In this document: positions 35,361 to 43,298 of the stretch, piece after piece
How the letters are laid out: each line of letters begins with the position of its first letter
Position numbering within the stretch: the first letter of the stretch is position 1
DNA from: Candidatus Melainabacteria bacterium
GTDB lineage: Bacteria; Cyanobacteriota; Vampirovibrionia; Gastranaerophilales; Gastranaerophilaceae
Assembly (NCBI GenBank): GCA_003258735.1
Contig: QHME01000003.1
Location: 121,798-185,797 of the forward strand
Direction: 5' to 3'
DNA length: 64,000 nucleotides
Notes under the pieces: generated by a model
Database searches by the model: none
Told to the model about the DNA's origin: nothing
What the model saw: the letters and a program-made list of their open reading frames with translations, nothing else
Position numbers and translations under genes: made by a program

Positions 35361-36269
35361 TTACTTATAATTAATATAATCTTTCCAATAGTTATTGGAT
35401 GAGGTTATATCCCTATTCTTGGCAGATTTTCCTGCACTATACCCTATAGTTGGAGCTACGTTTTCTACTGGTCCAAAGAATGGGCAAGCATCGTAGGCAG
35501 ACTTCCAATTTCCATTTTTATTATTAACTTCAGTATAATTGCCTGAAAGTTTTTGTCCATTTGTGTATGATTTTTTGGGGTCAAAAACAGTATCAACTTT
35601 TGGATATGCATTCGACAAACCTTTTCTTGTGATTACATCTAAATCACAAGGAACAATTTCACCTGAATAGTTTTCAGGATGCGCTTGGTCATCATGAACC
35701 CATGCTGCAACAGCTTTTGCAGACATTGGAATAAAAGCAAAAGTATCTATATTCAATCTGTTAGGGTTTGCTGCACCATTAACATCGACACAAATTATTC
35801 TCATTTCAAAGTTAAATGTCCATAAACGCCCTTTACTATCAGACCAAATTGAACCATTATCACAAACATCACCAACTTTAGCCAATTGTCCACCGTTCAA
35901 ATTAAATGCAAAAGGACCAGGATTTGCTCCTGAATTCCGATATATATTTCTTTTATCATCTGTAACATCTGTAACGCTGGTAGCTTGAAGTTTTCCTCCG
36001 CCATTCAAGCGTCCAATTACTTCTTTTTCCCAGTCACCCAGACTATTAAGTCCGTTAGCATATTCTCCAATATCGCCCTTTTCCAAATTAATCATTGCAC
36101 CAATTTGTTTAAGGTCACTGTAGGTTGAACGGTATTGTTCTTCGAGCACTTTTGCACGGTAATTATATGCCAAAGTCGGAATAGTAATCGCACTCACCGC
36201 ACCAATTAATCCCAAAGTAATAAGAATTTCCGCTAAAGTAAAACCGCTTTTTTTATTAAAAGAAAACAC
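35361..36269 (-). CDS. Type IV prepilin-like protein (class III signal)
   Basis: A 302 aa protein. A short basic leader ends in G9, followed by FTLAEILITLGLIGAVSAI, the hydrophobic N-terminal helix of type IV pilins and pseudopilins with the conserved Glu5 (E14 here). The remaining 260 residues are a globular region rich in Asn/Gly and aromatic residues with three or four cysteines. The start is GTG at 36269. No pilus assembly genes are adjacent, so it is either an orphan minor pilin or a pseudopilin secreted by machinery encoded elsewhere. Confidence 0.82.
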   Translation of the reverse strand: MFSFNKKSGFTLAEILITLGLIGAVSAITIPTLAYNYRAKVLEEQYRSTYSDLKQIGAMINLEKGDIGEYANGLNSLGDWEKEVIGRLNGGGKLQATSVTDVTDDKRNIYRNSGANPGPFAFNLNGGQLAKVGDVCDNGSIWSDSKGRLWTFNFEMRIICVDVNGAANPNRLNIDTFAFIPMSAKAVAAWVHDDQAHPENYSGEIVPCDLDVITRKGLSNAYPKVDTVFDPKKSYTNGQKLSGNYTEVNNKNGNWKSAYDACPFFGPVENVAPTIGYSAGKSAKNRDITSSNNYWKDYINYK

Positions 36270-36308
36270 TATAAAAATCCAATCCTTATTTTGCTATTTA
36301 ATATATCC

Positions 36309-36337
36309 ATTATATCGTATTTTTCACTCAAAGTCTA
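36309..36337 (-). promoter_or_regulatory. Promoter of the prepilin gene at 35361
   Basis: On the minus strand TAGACT (36332-36337), 17 bp, consensus TATAAT (36309-36314). Confidence 0.5.
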
Positions 36338-36352
36338 GTGTGGATTGCCTCC

Positions 36353-36379
36353 AAATAAAAAAGGCGCTGAAAAATATTC
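36353..36379 (-). terminator. Rho-independent terminator of the HD-domain gene
   Basis: On the minus strand GGTGCTGAA and TTCAGCGCC pair (one G-U) around a short loop and are followed by six Ts. It lies some 200 nt below the stop, giving the HD gene a long 3' tail. Confidence 0.75.
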
Positions 36380-36579
36380 AGCACCCAAAAGATTGATTAT
36401 GATGGATGATTCGATTCGATTTTTATTTTCCCCTAGAAATTTATTTTCCCCAATTTCTTTAAATTTATTTCAGCCTTTTTAGCTTTGACTGTTTTCCCGA
36501 TTTCTTTTTCTTTAAATTTCCCTTACATTTATATAAACAATTTCCTTTATAAAAAATTGCTATATATGTTATATACATC

Positions 36580-37347
36580 TTAACATTTATTCACATTTTG
36601 AGAAATTTTGCCTGTCTGAACCGCCTGAACCAATGCATTGAAGATAAACGGATGAACATCACCTTTTTTCACGTCACCATAAATTATTGTTAGGGCTTTT
36701 TGGGGAGAAAAAGCCTCTTTATAAACACGTTTTTCTGTCAAAGCTGAATATTTATCAGCTAAACTTAAAATCTGTACATTTACATCAGGAACATAACTTG
36801 TACCATTTGCTCCATGGTGATATCGCACCAAATCTAACACTTCACCATTTACATCAGATTTTTTTAGCAGTTGATAACCAAGTTCTGTATGCAAATCCAT
36901 AATTTTATGTTCAGCATCAGTCAATGCACCATTTTTATTCAAAATTTCAGGTGGAATAAGGACTTTGCCAAAATCATGTAAAAGTGCACCGTCTTTTAAA
37001 TTTTGGATATTAACCTGTTGTTGCAATGCTTGTGGGAGATTTTTTGCAATTGAAAGCGCAATATCTTGAGTATCTTGACAATGGTTTGTTTTCAAATCCT
37101 GAAGTTCTGCCATATTCAAACGGAGCGGAATTTTATTATCTGAGAGAATCTTTTTTAGCTCAGGATTATTTGAAATCATTTTGTTGATTTCACTTTCATT
37201 GAACAACTTTAGGGGCGAATTTATTTGGAAAGAGTCTTGCGGATTTTGTCCGAAATAGACCTTTCTGCCACTACCTAAGCCATTCAGTTTTATGTTAGGA
37301 TTCAAGCCGAGTGCAAAGCGACTTGGATTAAAAACTTCCAATCCCAC
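36580..37347 (-). CDS. HD-domain phosphohydrolase, degenerate HD-GYP type
   Basis: A 255 aa protein. The first 45 residues are a tag-like region containing VYFGQN (30-35). Then an HD-GYP-like domain follows: H89 in LKTNHCQDT, LLHDFGKVLIP (HD at 124-125), DLHTELGYQLL, and HH at 177-178. Where true HD-GYP proteins have GxGYP after the HH pair, this one has GANGTSYVPD, so activity on c-di-GMP is doubtful. The C-terminal half keeps LSLADKYSALTEKRVYK and the FSPQKAL helix. GTG start, weak ribosome binding site. Confidence 0.75.
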   Translation of the reverse strand: MGLEVFNPSRFALGLNPNIKLNGLGSGRKVYFGQNPQDSFQINSPLKLFNESEINKMISNNPELKKILSDNKIPLRLNMAELQDLKTNHCQDTQDIALSIAKNLPQALQQQVNIQNLKDGALLHDFGKVLIPPEILNKNGALTDAEHKIMDLHTELGYQLLKKSDVNGEVLDLVRYHHGANGTSYVPDVNVQILSLADKYSALTEKRVYKEAFSPQKALTIIYGDVKKGDVHPFIFNALVQAVQTGKISQNVNKC

Positions 37348-37453
37348 TAATTTACCACACTAAAATTTTCACACACTACTACTTACTTATATATAAAGTA
37401 TTTTCGAAAAACAAAATTGCGCTCAAATTAAAAAAATGTAAAAATTTTTAATA

Positions 37454-37476
37454 TCACAACTAAAATATGCTAAAAT
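37454..37476 (+). promoter_or_regulatory. Extended -10 promoter of panE
   Basis: TGC-TAAAAT (37468-37476) with a weak TTAATA-like -35 around 37448-37453. The predicted transcription start falls about 3 nt before the ATG at 37486, and no ribosome binding site is visible. Confidence 0.4.
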
Positions 37477-37485
37477 CAAAAAGTT

Positions 37486-38406
37486 ATGAAAGATATAGAA
37501 AAAGTTTTAGTTTGCGGAATCGGCGCAATCGGTTCAATTTATGCAAATGCAATCAACGAATACGACAGTAAAAATTTGCGTATTTTAGTCGACAAAAAAA
37601 GATTAGAAAATTACACCCAAAACCCTAAAATTTTTAACGGAAAACCATTGAATTTTAACTACATACTCCCTGATGCAACTGATTTCAAGGCTGATTTGAT
37701 AATTATTGCAACAAAATTTGACGGACTCAATGACGTCATCAAAAATATGGCAAATTTTGTTAAAAATGACACAGTAATTATCTCTTTACTTAATGGTGTA
37801 ACCAGCGAAGAAATAATTTCTAAAAAATACGGATGGAAAAATTTGCCAATTGCGTATTATATTGGACATAGCGCAATGCGTGATGGTAACAATATTACTC
37901 ACGATGGTGTCGGAACAATTGTATTTGGGATAAATGATAAAACAACGACAAGTGAAGAATGTATCGAGCGCACCAAAAAATATTTTGACAAAGCAAAAAT
38001 TGAATACAAAATTCCTGAAGATATGCCTCATGCATATTGGTTGAAATATATGCTCAACGTAAGTTCTAACCAACCATCAGCGATTTTGAGAATGACTTTT
38101 GGCGATATGCAATCAAACAAAAAATTTATGGAATTCCTTGTAAAAATAATGAAAGAAGTCCAAGCAATAGCCAAAGCCGAAGGTATCAAAAATACTGACA
38201 AAATGATTGATGAGGCACTTAAATCTTTTAGTAAAATGACAGCAGACGGAAAACCTTCAACACTCCAAGATGTTGAAGGACATCGCAAAACCGAAGTAGA
38301 CATGTTTGCAGGTACTATGATTGAGTTTGGTAAAAAGCACAATATTCCGACTCCATACAATATGGTGCTAAAAGATATGCTTGAAGTTATTCAGGAAGGG
38401 TATTAG
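37486..38406 (+). CDS. panE: 2-dehydropantoate 2-reductase (ketopantoate reductase)
   Basis: NADPH-dependent reduction of ketopantoate to pantoate for coenzyme A synthesis. The 306 aa protein has the Rossmann motif VCGIGAIGS at 9-17, an IIATKFDGL strand, the LLNGV motif and the catalytic lysine segment HAYWLKYMLNVSSNQPSA. The C-terminal helical domain has VDMFAGTMIEFGKKHNIPTPYN, the usual end of the ApbA/PanE family. This family also contains broad ketoacid reductases, so the substrate is likely but not certain. Confidence 0.87.
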   Translation: MKDIEKVLVCGIGAIGSIYANAINEYDSKNLRILVDKKRLENYTQNPKIFNGKPLNFNYILPDATDFKADLIIIATKFDGLNDVIKNMANFVKNDTVIISLLNGVTSEEIISKKYGWKNLPIAYYIGHSAMRDGNNITHDGVGTIVFGINDKTTTSEECIERTKKYFDKAKIEYKIPEDMPHAYWLKYMLNVSSNQPSAILRMTFGDMQSNKKFMEFLVKIMKEVQAIAKAEGIKNTDKMIDEALKSFSKMTADGKPSTLQDVEGHRKTEVDMFAGTMIEFGKKHNIPTPYNMVLKDMLEVIQEGY

Positions 38407-38429
38407 GCAAAGAGCAAAAATTTCGTATT

Positions 38430-38460
38430 ATTCTGAAATGATTATCAAATTCAGAATGAC
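38430..38460. repeat. Dispersed palindrome, module A hairpin
   Basis: ATTCTGAA (38430-38437) and TTCAGAAT (38450-38457) are perfect inverted arms, ending with the module A signature TTCAGAATGAC. Located between panE and mfd. Confidence 0.68.
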
Positions 38461-38473
38461 TAAATTCAAAAGG

Positions 38474-38493
38474 GTCAGCTTTACCAAGCCGAC
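38474..38493. repeat. Dispersed palindrome, module B
   Basis: GTCAGCTTTACCAAGCCGAC is an imperfect hairpin, closely related to 55770-55789. It contains the TTTACC that serves as the -35 box of mfd. Confidence 0.7.
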
Positions 38494-38508
38494 AATTTAC
38501 GCTATAAT
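38480..38508 (+). promoter_or_regulatory. Promoter of mfd, partly within a repeat
   Basis: TTTACC (38480-38485), 17 bp, consensus TATAAT (38503-38508). The -10 box ends 6 nt before the ATG of mfd, so the transcript should start at or very near the start codon. Confidence 0.6.
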
Positions 38509-38514
38509 CTTGGT

Positions 38515-41500
38515 ATGTTTAGGATAAACACGGACAATATTTCTGAAAGTTATGAAGACTTTAGGGCAAAAGTCAAGCAAGGGAAAACTTTTGCAGTTAC
38601 AGGACTTACGTCTATTTTGAGATTATTTTTGCTCACAAAAATAAAAGAGTACTCAAAGAAAAAAATATTATTTATTACATCCACCGAACAAAATGCTCTA
38701 AAATACCAAAGTGATTTAATTTCGGCATTTAACATAAATGCTGAGGTTATGCCGTTTCAAAATATTTCAATGTATGAAACAATTTCGCCAAATCTTTACG
38801 ACTATGCTCAGCAATTAAAAATCTTAAACTCTAAGCCCAATATTATCATTTGTCCTGTTAAATCAATTTTAGAAAAATTTCCAACCTGTGAATTTTTCAA
38901 AAAAAACAAATTAAAAATCAAAGTCGGTGATAGTATAGATTTGAAAAATTTAGCTCAACAACTCATTACCCTTGGTTACAAAAAAGCAACTATGGTCAAC
39001 GATATATCAGAGTTTAGCATACGTGGAGATATTGCAGATATCTTTTCACTTGATGGAAACCCTGTCAGAATTGAACTTTGGGGGGATGAAGTTGTTGATA
39101 TCAGATATTTTAATAATGAAACTCAAAAATCTATAGAAAAAGTAAAATCTGTTGAAATCTTGCCAATATACAAATTTACACTAGATGGTAAAAAACAATT
39201 ATTACAAGATTTACAAAAAGAAATCATTGAAGATAATGCAGATTTTATACCTGATGAATCATATTTTGAAGGAATTGAAGTTTATCAAAACTACTTTAAT
39301 TCGGATTTAGTGAGTATTTTTGATTATTTTGACGATTACATAATTGTTTTTGATGAAACTTCTGAAATTTTTTCAAAATACGAATTTGTCGATGAAAATT
39401 TTGAAAAACAATTGGAAGAAAATCTCAAACTTGGATTAATAAAAAAAATCAAAGGAAAAAATCATTTTACCTACGAAGAATTTATGCGCAAAACTTCCTA
39501 TTTTGAAAAAATCGGATTCAACAATTTTATTGATGGACAAATGGGAGATTTAATAGAATTTGATTCTCAACCTTTGCGCAACTTTGAGGCTAATCTTGAT
39601 TTAATAACAAACTTCATAACCGAACACAAAAATTACAACATAATTATAGCAACTGACTACCCTGAGCGCGTAAAAGAAATTTTAAAAGAAAAAGAAATAT
39701 TTTTCCCTGAATTTGCGGAAAGCATTATTCTTGGCGGTTGTATATTAGAAGATTTCAAAACAATTATAATGACTGACCGCGAACTTTTTAACAAGCGTTC
39801 AAAAGAAGTTACATCCACAAAAAAATCATATTATAAAGAAAAACCTGAATATATTGAAAATATTAATGACATAAAAACTGGAGAATATGTTGTTCATACA
39901 ATTCATGGTCTTGGGATTTACCAAGGACTTTCCAAGCAAGAAATTGACGGACAGTTAAAAGATTATTTGACAATTGAATATGCAAACAAAGACCGCTTGC
40001 ATATTCCGGCAGAACAAATAAACTTGTTATGCAGATATCGCGGAACAGGCAACATCAAACCCAAACTCTCGAAAATGGGTGGTCGAGATTGGGAAAGCAC
40101 CAAAGCAAAAGTCAAAAAAGAAGTCGAAGTTGTTGCTTATGACCTATTAAGGCTATATGCAAGACGCAAAATGCAACAAGGGATTCAATTTCTTCCTGAT
40201 ACAACTTGGCAAATCGAAATGGAAGAGGCTTTTGAATACGTTGAAACACCTGACCAATTAAAAGCAATTTCTCAAGTTAAAGCAGATATGGAATCAGAAC
40301 AACCTATGGATAGACTTATTTGTGGAGATGTCGGATTTGGCAAAACCGAAGTTGCTATGCGTGCTATATTCAAAGCCGTAACTTCAGGAAAACAAGTTGC
40401 AGTTGTAGTTCCAACAACGATTTTGGCACTTCAACATTACCAAACAATCTCTGAAAGATTTAAACCATTTGGTGTCGAAGTTGAACTTTTATCAAGATTC
40501 AGAACAAAAAAAGAACAAAAAGAAACAATCAAAAATCTTGCAACAGGACACTGTGATGTCGTTGTCGGTACTCATAGACTTTTACAAAATGGAATTGTAT
40601 TCAAGGATTTAGGTTTGCTTGTAATTGACGAGGAGCACAGATTTGGAGTTCGCCATAAAGAAAAACTAAAACAACTGCGCGAAAATATTGATATTCTTTC
40701 AATGTCAGCAACACCAATTCCACGAACGCTCTATATGTCATTATCAGGCATAAAAGACATGTCCGTAATTAACACTCCACCCAAAAACAGACTACCAATA
40801 AAAACTTATGTTGGTGAATGGAACGAAAATATGGTAAAAAATGCCATTAATCACGAACTTGATAGAGAGGGACAAGTTTTTTACCTTTATAACAGAGTCG
40901 AAACCATTCAAGAGTTCAAAAATCAACTTCAAAAAATTGTCCCAAATGCACGAATAGCAATCGGTCATGGACAAATGGATGAAAAAGAATTAGAAGAGGT
41001 TATTATTGATTTTTCTAACCACGAATATGACATTTTACTTGCTACAACAATTATTGAAAACGGAATCGACATACCAAATGCAAATACAATGATAATCCAC
41101 GATGCGGATAGATTTGGACTGGCACAGCTATACCAACTACGTGGAAGGGTAGGACGTTCACAAAGACAAGCATACTGTTACTGTTTTTACAAAAAATCTA
41201 AAGAAATGACAACCGATGCTGTCCACAGGTTGAAAGCAATCAAAGAATTTACAACACTTGGCAGTGGTTATCAAATTGCACTAAGAGATGTAGAAATTCG
41301 CGGAGTTGGAAACATCTTAGGCACAAAACAACACGGACACATGATAAATGTAGGTTTTGATACATATTGTGATTTATTAGAAGAAACCGTAAAAGAACTC
41401 CAAGGTGAAAAAATAGACAAAACCACTCCAACAATTGTAGATATAAACATAACAGCATATATACCTGATGAATGGGTTGGGTCTGCAGAGCAAAAAATGA

Positions 41501-41901
41501 TAGAATATAAACGACTTGCGGATGTAAAATCTTCAACAGAATTAGATTATATTGTAGAAGAATGGACAGACCGATTTGCTAAACCACCTGAATGTGTTGA
41601 AAACTTGATAAAATTAATCCGATTACGACTTAGTGCAACAGAAGTAAAAATCTCTGCAATTCGCGAAGTTCAAGACTGCATAAGGATTTACACTCCTTAT
41701 TCAAAACCTGAATGGAATATCATTCAGCACACTTTACCTCATAATATTTCTAAAAAACTTAAATTTACAATTGCACCTAAAACATGCCAAGAAGGCGCAT
41801 CAATACTGATTTTAGATACATCATATGTAAATTTTAATGAAGTATTTAACATTTTGACAGATTTGTTTTATTATATATACAAGGTTAGTCATGAGTATTA
41901 A
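38515..41901 (+). CDS. mfd: Transcription-repair coupling factor
   Basis: Removes RNA polymerase stalled at DNA lesions and recruits UvrA. The 1128 aa protein is full length: UvrB-like N-terminal domains, the RNA polymerase interaction domain (GEYVVHTIHGLGIYQGL, YANKDRLHIPAEQ), then the RecG-like translocase with Walker A GDVGFGKTEVA, DEEHRFG, SATPIPRT, the LYNRVETI and GRVGRSQRQAYCY motifs, the TRG segment GSGYQIALRDVEIRGVGNILG, and the C-terminal D7 domain. No ribosome binding site precedes the ATG. Confidence 0.97.
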   Translation: MFRINTDNISESYEDFRAKVKQGKTFAVTGLTSILRLFLLTKIKEYSKKKILFITSTEQNALKYQSDLISAFNINAEVMPFQNISMYETISPNLYDYAQQLKILNSKPNIIICPVKSILEKFPTCEFFKKNKLKIKVGDSIDLKNLAQQLITLGYKKATMVNDISEFSIRGDIADIFSLDGNPVRIELWGDEVVDIRYFNNETQKSIEKVKSVEILPIYKFTLDGKKQLLQDLQKEIIEDNADFIPDESYFEGIEVYQNYFNSDLVSIFDYFDDYIIVFDETSEIFSKYEFVDENFEKQLEENLKLGLIKKIKGKNHFTYEEFMRKTSYFEKIGFNNFIDGQMGDLIEFDSQPLRNFEANLDLITNFITEHKNYNIIIATDYPERVKEILKEKEIFFPEFAESIILGGCILEDFKTIIMTDRELFNKRSKEVTSTKKSYYKEKPEYIENINDIKTGEYVVHTIHGLGIYQGLSKQEIDGQLKDYLTIEYANKDRLHIPAEQINLLCRYRGTGNIKPKLSKMGGRDWESTKAKVKKEVEVVAYDLLRLYARRKMQQGIQFLPDTTWQIEMEEAFEYVETPDQLKAISQVKADMESEQPMDRLICGDVGFGKTEVAMRAIFKAVTSGKQVAVVVPTTILALQHYQTISERFKPFGVEVELLSRFRTKKEQKETIKNLATGHCDVVVGTHRLLQNGIVFKDLGLLVIDEEHRFGVRHKEKLKQLRENIDILSMSATPIPRTLYMSLSGIKDMSVINTPPKNRLPIKTYVGEWNENMVKNAINHELDREGQVFYLYNRVETIQEFKNQLQKIVPNARIAIGHGQMDEKELEEVIIDFSNHEYDILLATTIIENGIDIPNANTMIIHDADRFGLAQLYQLRGRVGRSQRQAYCYCFYKKSKEMTTDAVHRLKAIKEFTTLGSGYQIALRDVEIRGVGNILGTKQHGHMINVGFDTYCDLLEETVKELQGEKIDKTTPTIVDINITAYIPDEWVGSAEQKMIEYKRLADVKSSTELDYIVEEWTDRFAKPPECVENLIKLIRLRLSATEVKISAIREVQDCIRIYTPYSKPEWNIIQHTLPHNISKKLKFTIAPKTCQEGASILILDTSYVNFNEVFNILTDLFYYIYKVSHEY

Positions 41902-41922
41902 TAAGAAGAAAGAGGGATATTA

Positions 41923-43068
41923 ATGAAAGTATCAAAATTATTGGCTACAATCGCATTATCTGCGGTGTTATTCACAGGTTGCGGTATCAAAGACCAAAAT
42001 GCAATTATCAAAATCAACGATAAAGCAATCACTCAAGCTGAATATGACAAAATGATGGACCAAAGTATTGCTCAATCTCCATTTGGTAAAATGGGCGATT
42101 TGAAGGGCAACAAAGATGGATTCTTATATCTGATGATGGAACAAAGAGTTGTTAATCAATTGATTATCCAAGAACTTTTAGACCAAGAAGCTGAAGAACG
42201 TGGAATCAAGGTTTCAAGCCAAGATGTAAACGCAGCTTTGAAAAAAGTTATGGATCAAATGGGCGGAAAAGAACAGCTTATGGAAACATTGAGAAACAAT
42301 GGTATCAGTGTAAACGAATTCAAAGCTGATTTGAAAAACCAAGTAAAAATGCAAAAACTTGCTGATTCTGTTGGCAAAATCAACATTACAGATAAAGATT
42401 GCGAAAACTTCTACAAAAAGAACCCTGCAAAATTCCAAAACCCTGATATGGTTAGAGCATCTCACATCTTGATTGCAGCTAATGCATACCAAATGCAAGA
42501 AGATTTGAAAGCAAAAAATAAAAAAATGTCAGAAGATGAAATTAAAGCTACTGTTGAAAAACAAATGGCTGAGAAAAAAGAATTGGCAGAAAAGTTAGAC
42601 AAAGAATTGAAAGCTGATAAATCAAAATTTGCTGAATATGTTAAAAAATACTCAGGTGATCCAAACAGCGCAAAACAAGGTGGCGACTTAGGTTTCTTTG
42701 CTAAAGAACAAATGGTTCCAGAATTTTCTAATGTTGCTTTCAATGCAAAACCTGATACAATTTCTGATGTCGTAAAAACTCAATTCGGTTATCATATCAT
42801 TTATGTTACAGATAGAAGAGCTGCTGGTGTTACACCATTTGAAAAAGCTAAATCCGGAATCAAAGATTATTTGAGAACAGAAAAACAAATTAAAGCTCTT
42901 GACGATTTAACAGCATCTGCTAAGAAAAAAGCAAAAATTGAATATATGGATGACAGATACAATCCTGAAAATATTCAAAAGAAACTTTCAAAACAAGTAG
43001 ATGATGTAACAGGCGGTCAAGCAAGCAAAGTTAGAGAAGCTACAATGAAAGATCAAAAGAAAAAATAA
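41923..43068 (+). CDS. Lipoprotein peptidyl-prolyl isomerase, PrsA/SurA-like
   Basis: A 381 aa extracytoplasmic foldase. The lipobox LFTGC gives a lipid-modified C20. Residues 30-150 form a SurA_N-type helical domain, followed by a parvulin domain starting at VRASHILI near 176. The latter has the characteristic KKYSGDPNSAKQGGDLGFF, PEFSNVAFNAKPDTISDVV and FGYHIIYV elements, with a 60-residue charged insertion between the first strand and these. A basic helical tail follows. Ribosome binding site AGAGGG. It starts 21 nt after mfd, so probable cotranscription. Confidence 0.88.
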   Translation: MKVSKLLATIALSAVLFTGCGIKDQNAIIKINDKAITQAEYDKMMDQSIAQSPFGKMGDLKGNKDGFLYLMMEQRVVNQLIIQELLDQEAEERGIKVSSQDVNAALKKVMDQMGGKEQLMETLRNNGISVNEFKADLKNQVKMQKLADSVGKINITDKDCENFYKKNPAKFQNPDMVRASHILIAANAYQMQEDLKAKNKKMSEDEIKATVEKQMAEKKELAEKLDKELKADKSKFAEYVKKYSGDPNSAKQGGDLGFFAKEQMVPEFSNVAFNAKPDTISDVVKTQFGYHIIYVTDRRAAGVTPFEKAKSGIKDYLRTEKQIKALDDLTASAKKKAKIEYMDDRYNPENIQKKLSKQVDDVTGGQASKVREATMKDQKKK

Positions 43069-43081
43069 TCAAATTAAATTA

Positions 43082-43125
43082 AAAAGAGAGCACCTTTGGA
43101 AAATTCCAAAGGTGCTCTCTTTTAG
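43082..43125 (+). terminator. Strong rho-independent terminator
   Basis: A 20-bp perfect stem (43082-43101 AAAAGAGAGCACCTTTGGAA with 43104-43123). The A-run and T-run on the two sides allow it to work on both strands. Confidence 0.92.
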
Positions 43126-43298
43126 CAACTTTATATTTGCAATACTAAAAGCTACCTATTTCAAAATGACAAGAATATCTATTGTCCATTTACTGTTCGC
43201 CTGCTAAAACCCAAGAGCCCCTCCAAAAGACTCCTGGAATGACGTAGTTTCCTCGTGCTTTTAAAAGGGCTCAAACTTTTATTCAATTGTTATTTTAT

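Larger units (their letters stand above)
36270..36579. other. Intergenic stretch: promoter, terminator and a pyrimidine-rich tract
   Basis: The 310 bases between the prepilin and the HD-domain gene contain the prepilin promoter (36309-36337), the HD-gene terminator (36353-36379) and a strongly C/T-skewed tract at about 36406-36530 with repeated TTTTCCC and TTTAAATTT words. Its purine-rich complement reads as a Lys-rich frame but has no start codon, so I do not call a gene. Confidence 0.55.

Noticed and set aside
36420..36530. Lys-rich minus-strand frame (KEKEIGKTVKAKKAEINLKK)
   Set aside because: A stop codon directly precedes it and there is no start codon; more likely a skewed purine/pyrimidine tract or a decayed gene tail.
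43124..43298. Further module A or C copies between the foldase and R3H genes
   Set aside because: Only short look-alike pieces (GGAATGAC, GAGCCC/GGGCTC) are seen; not enough for an element call.
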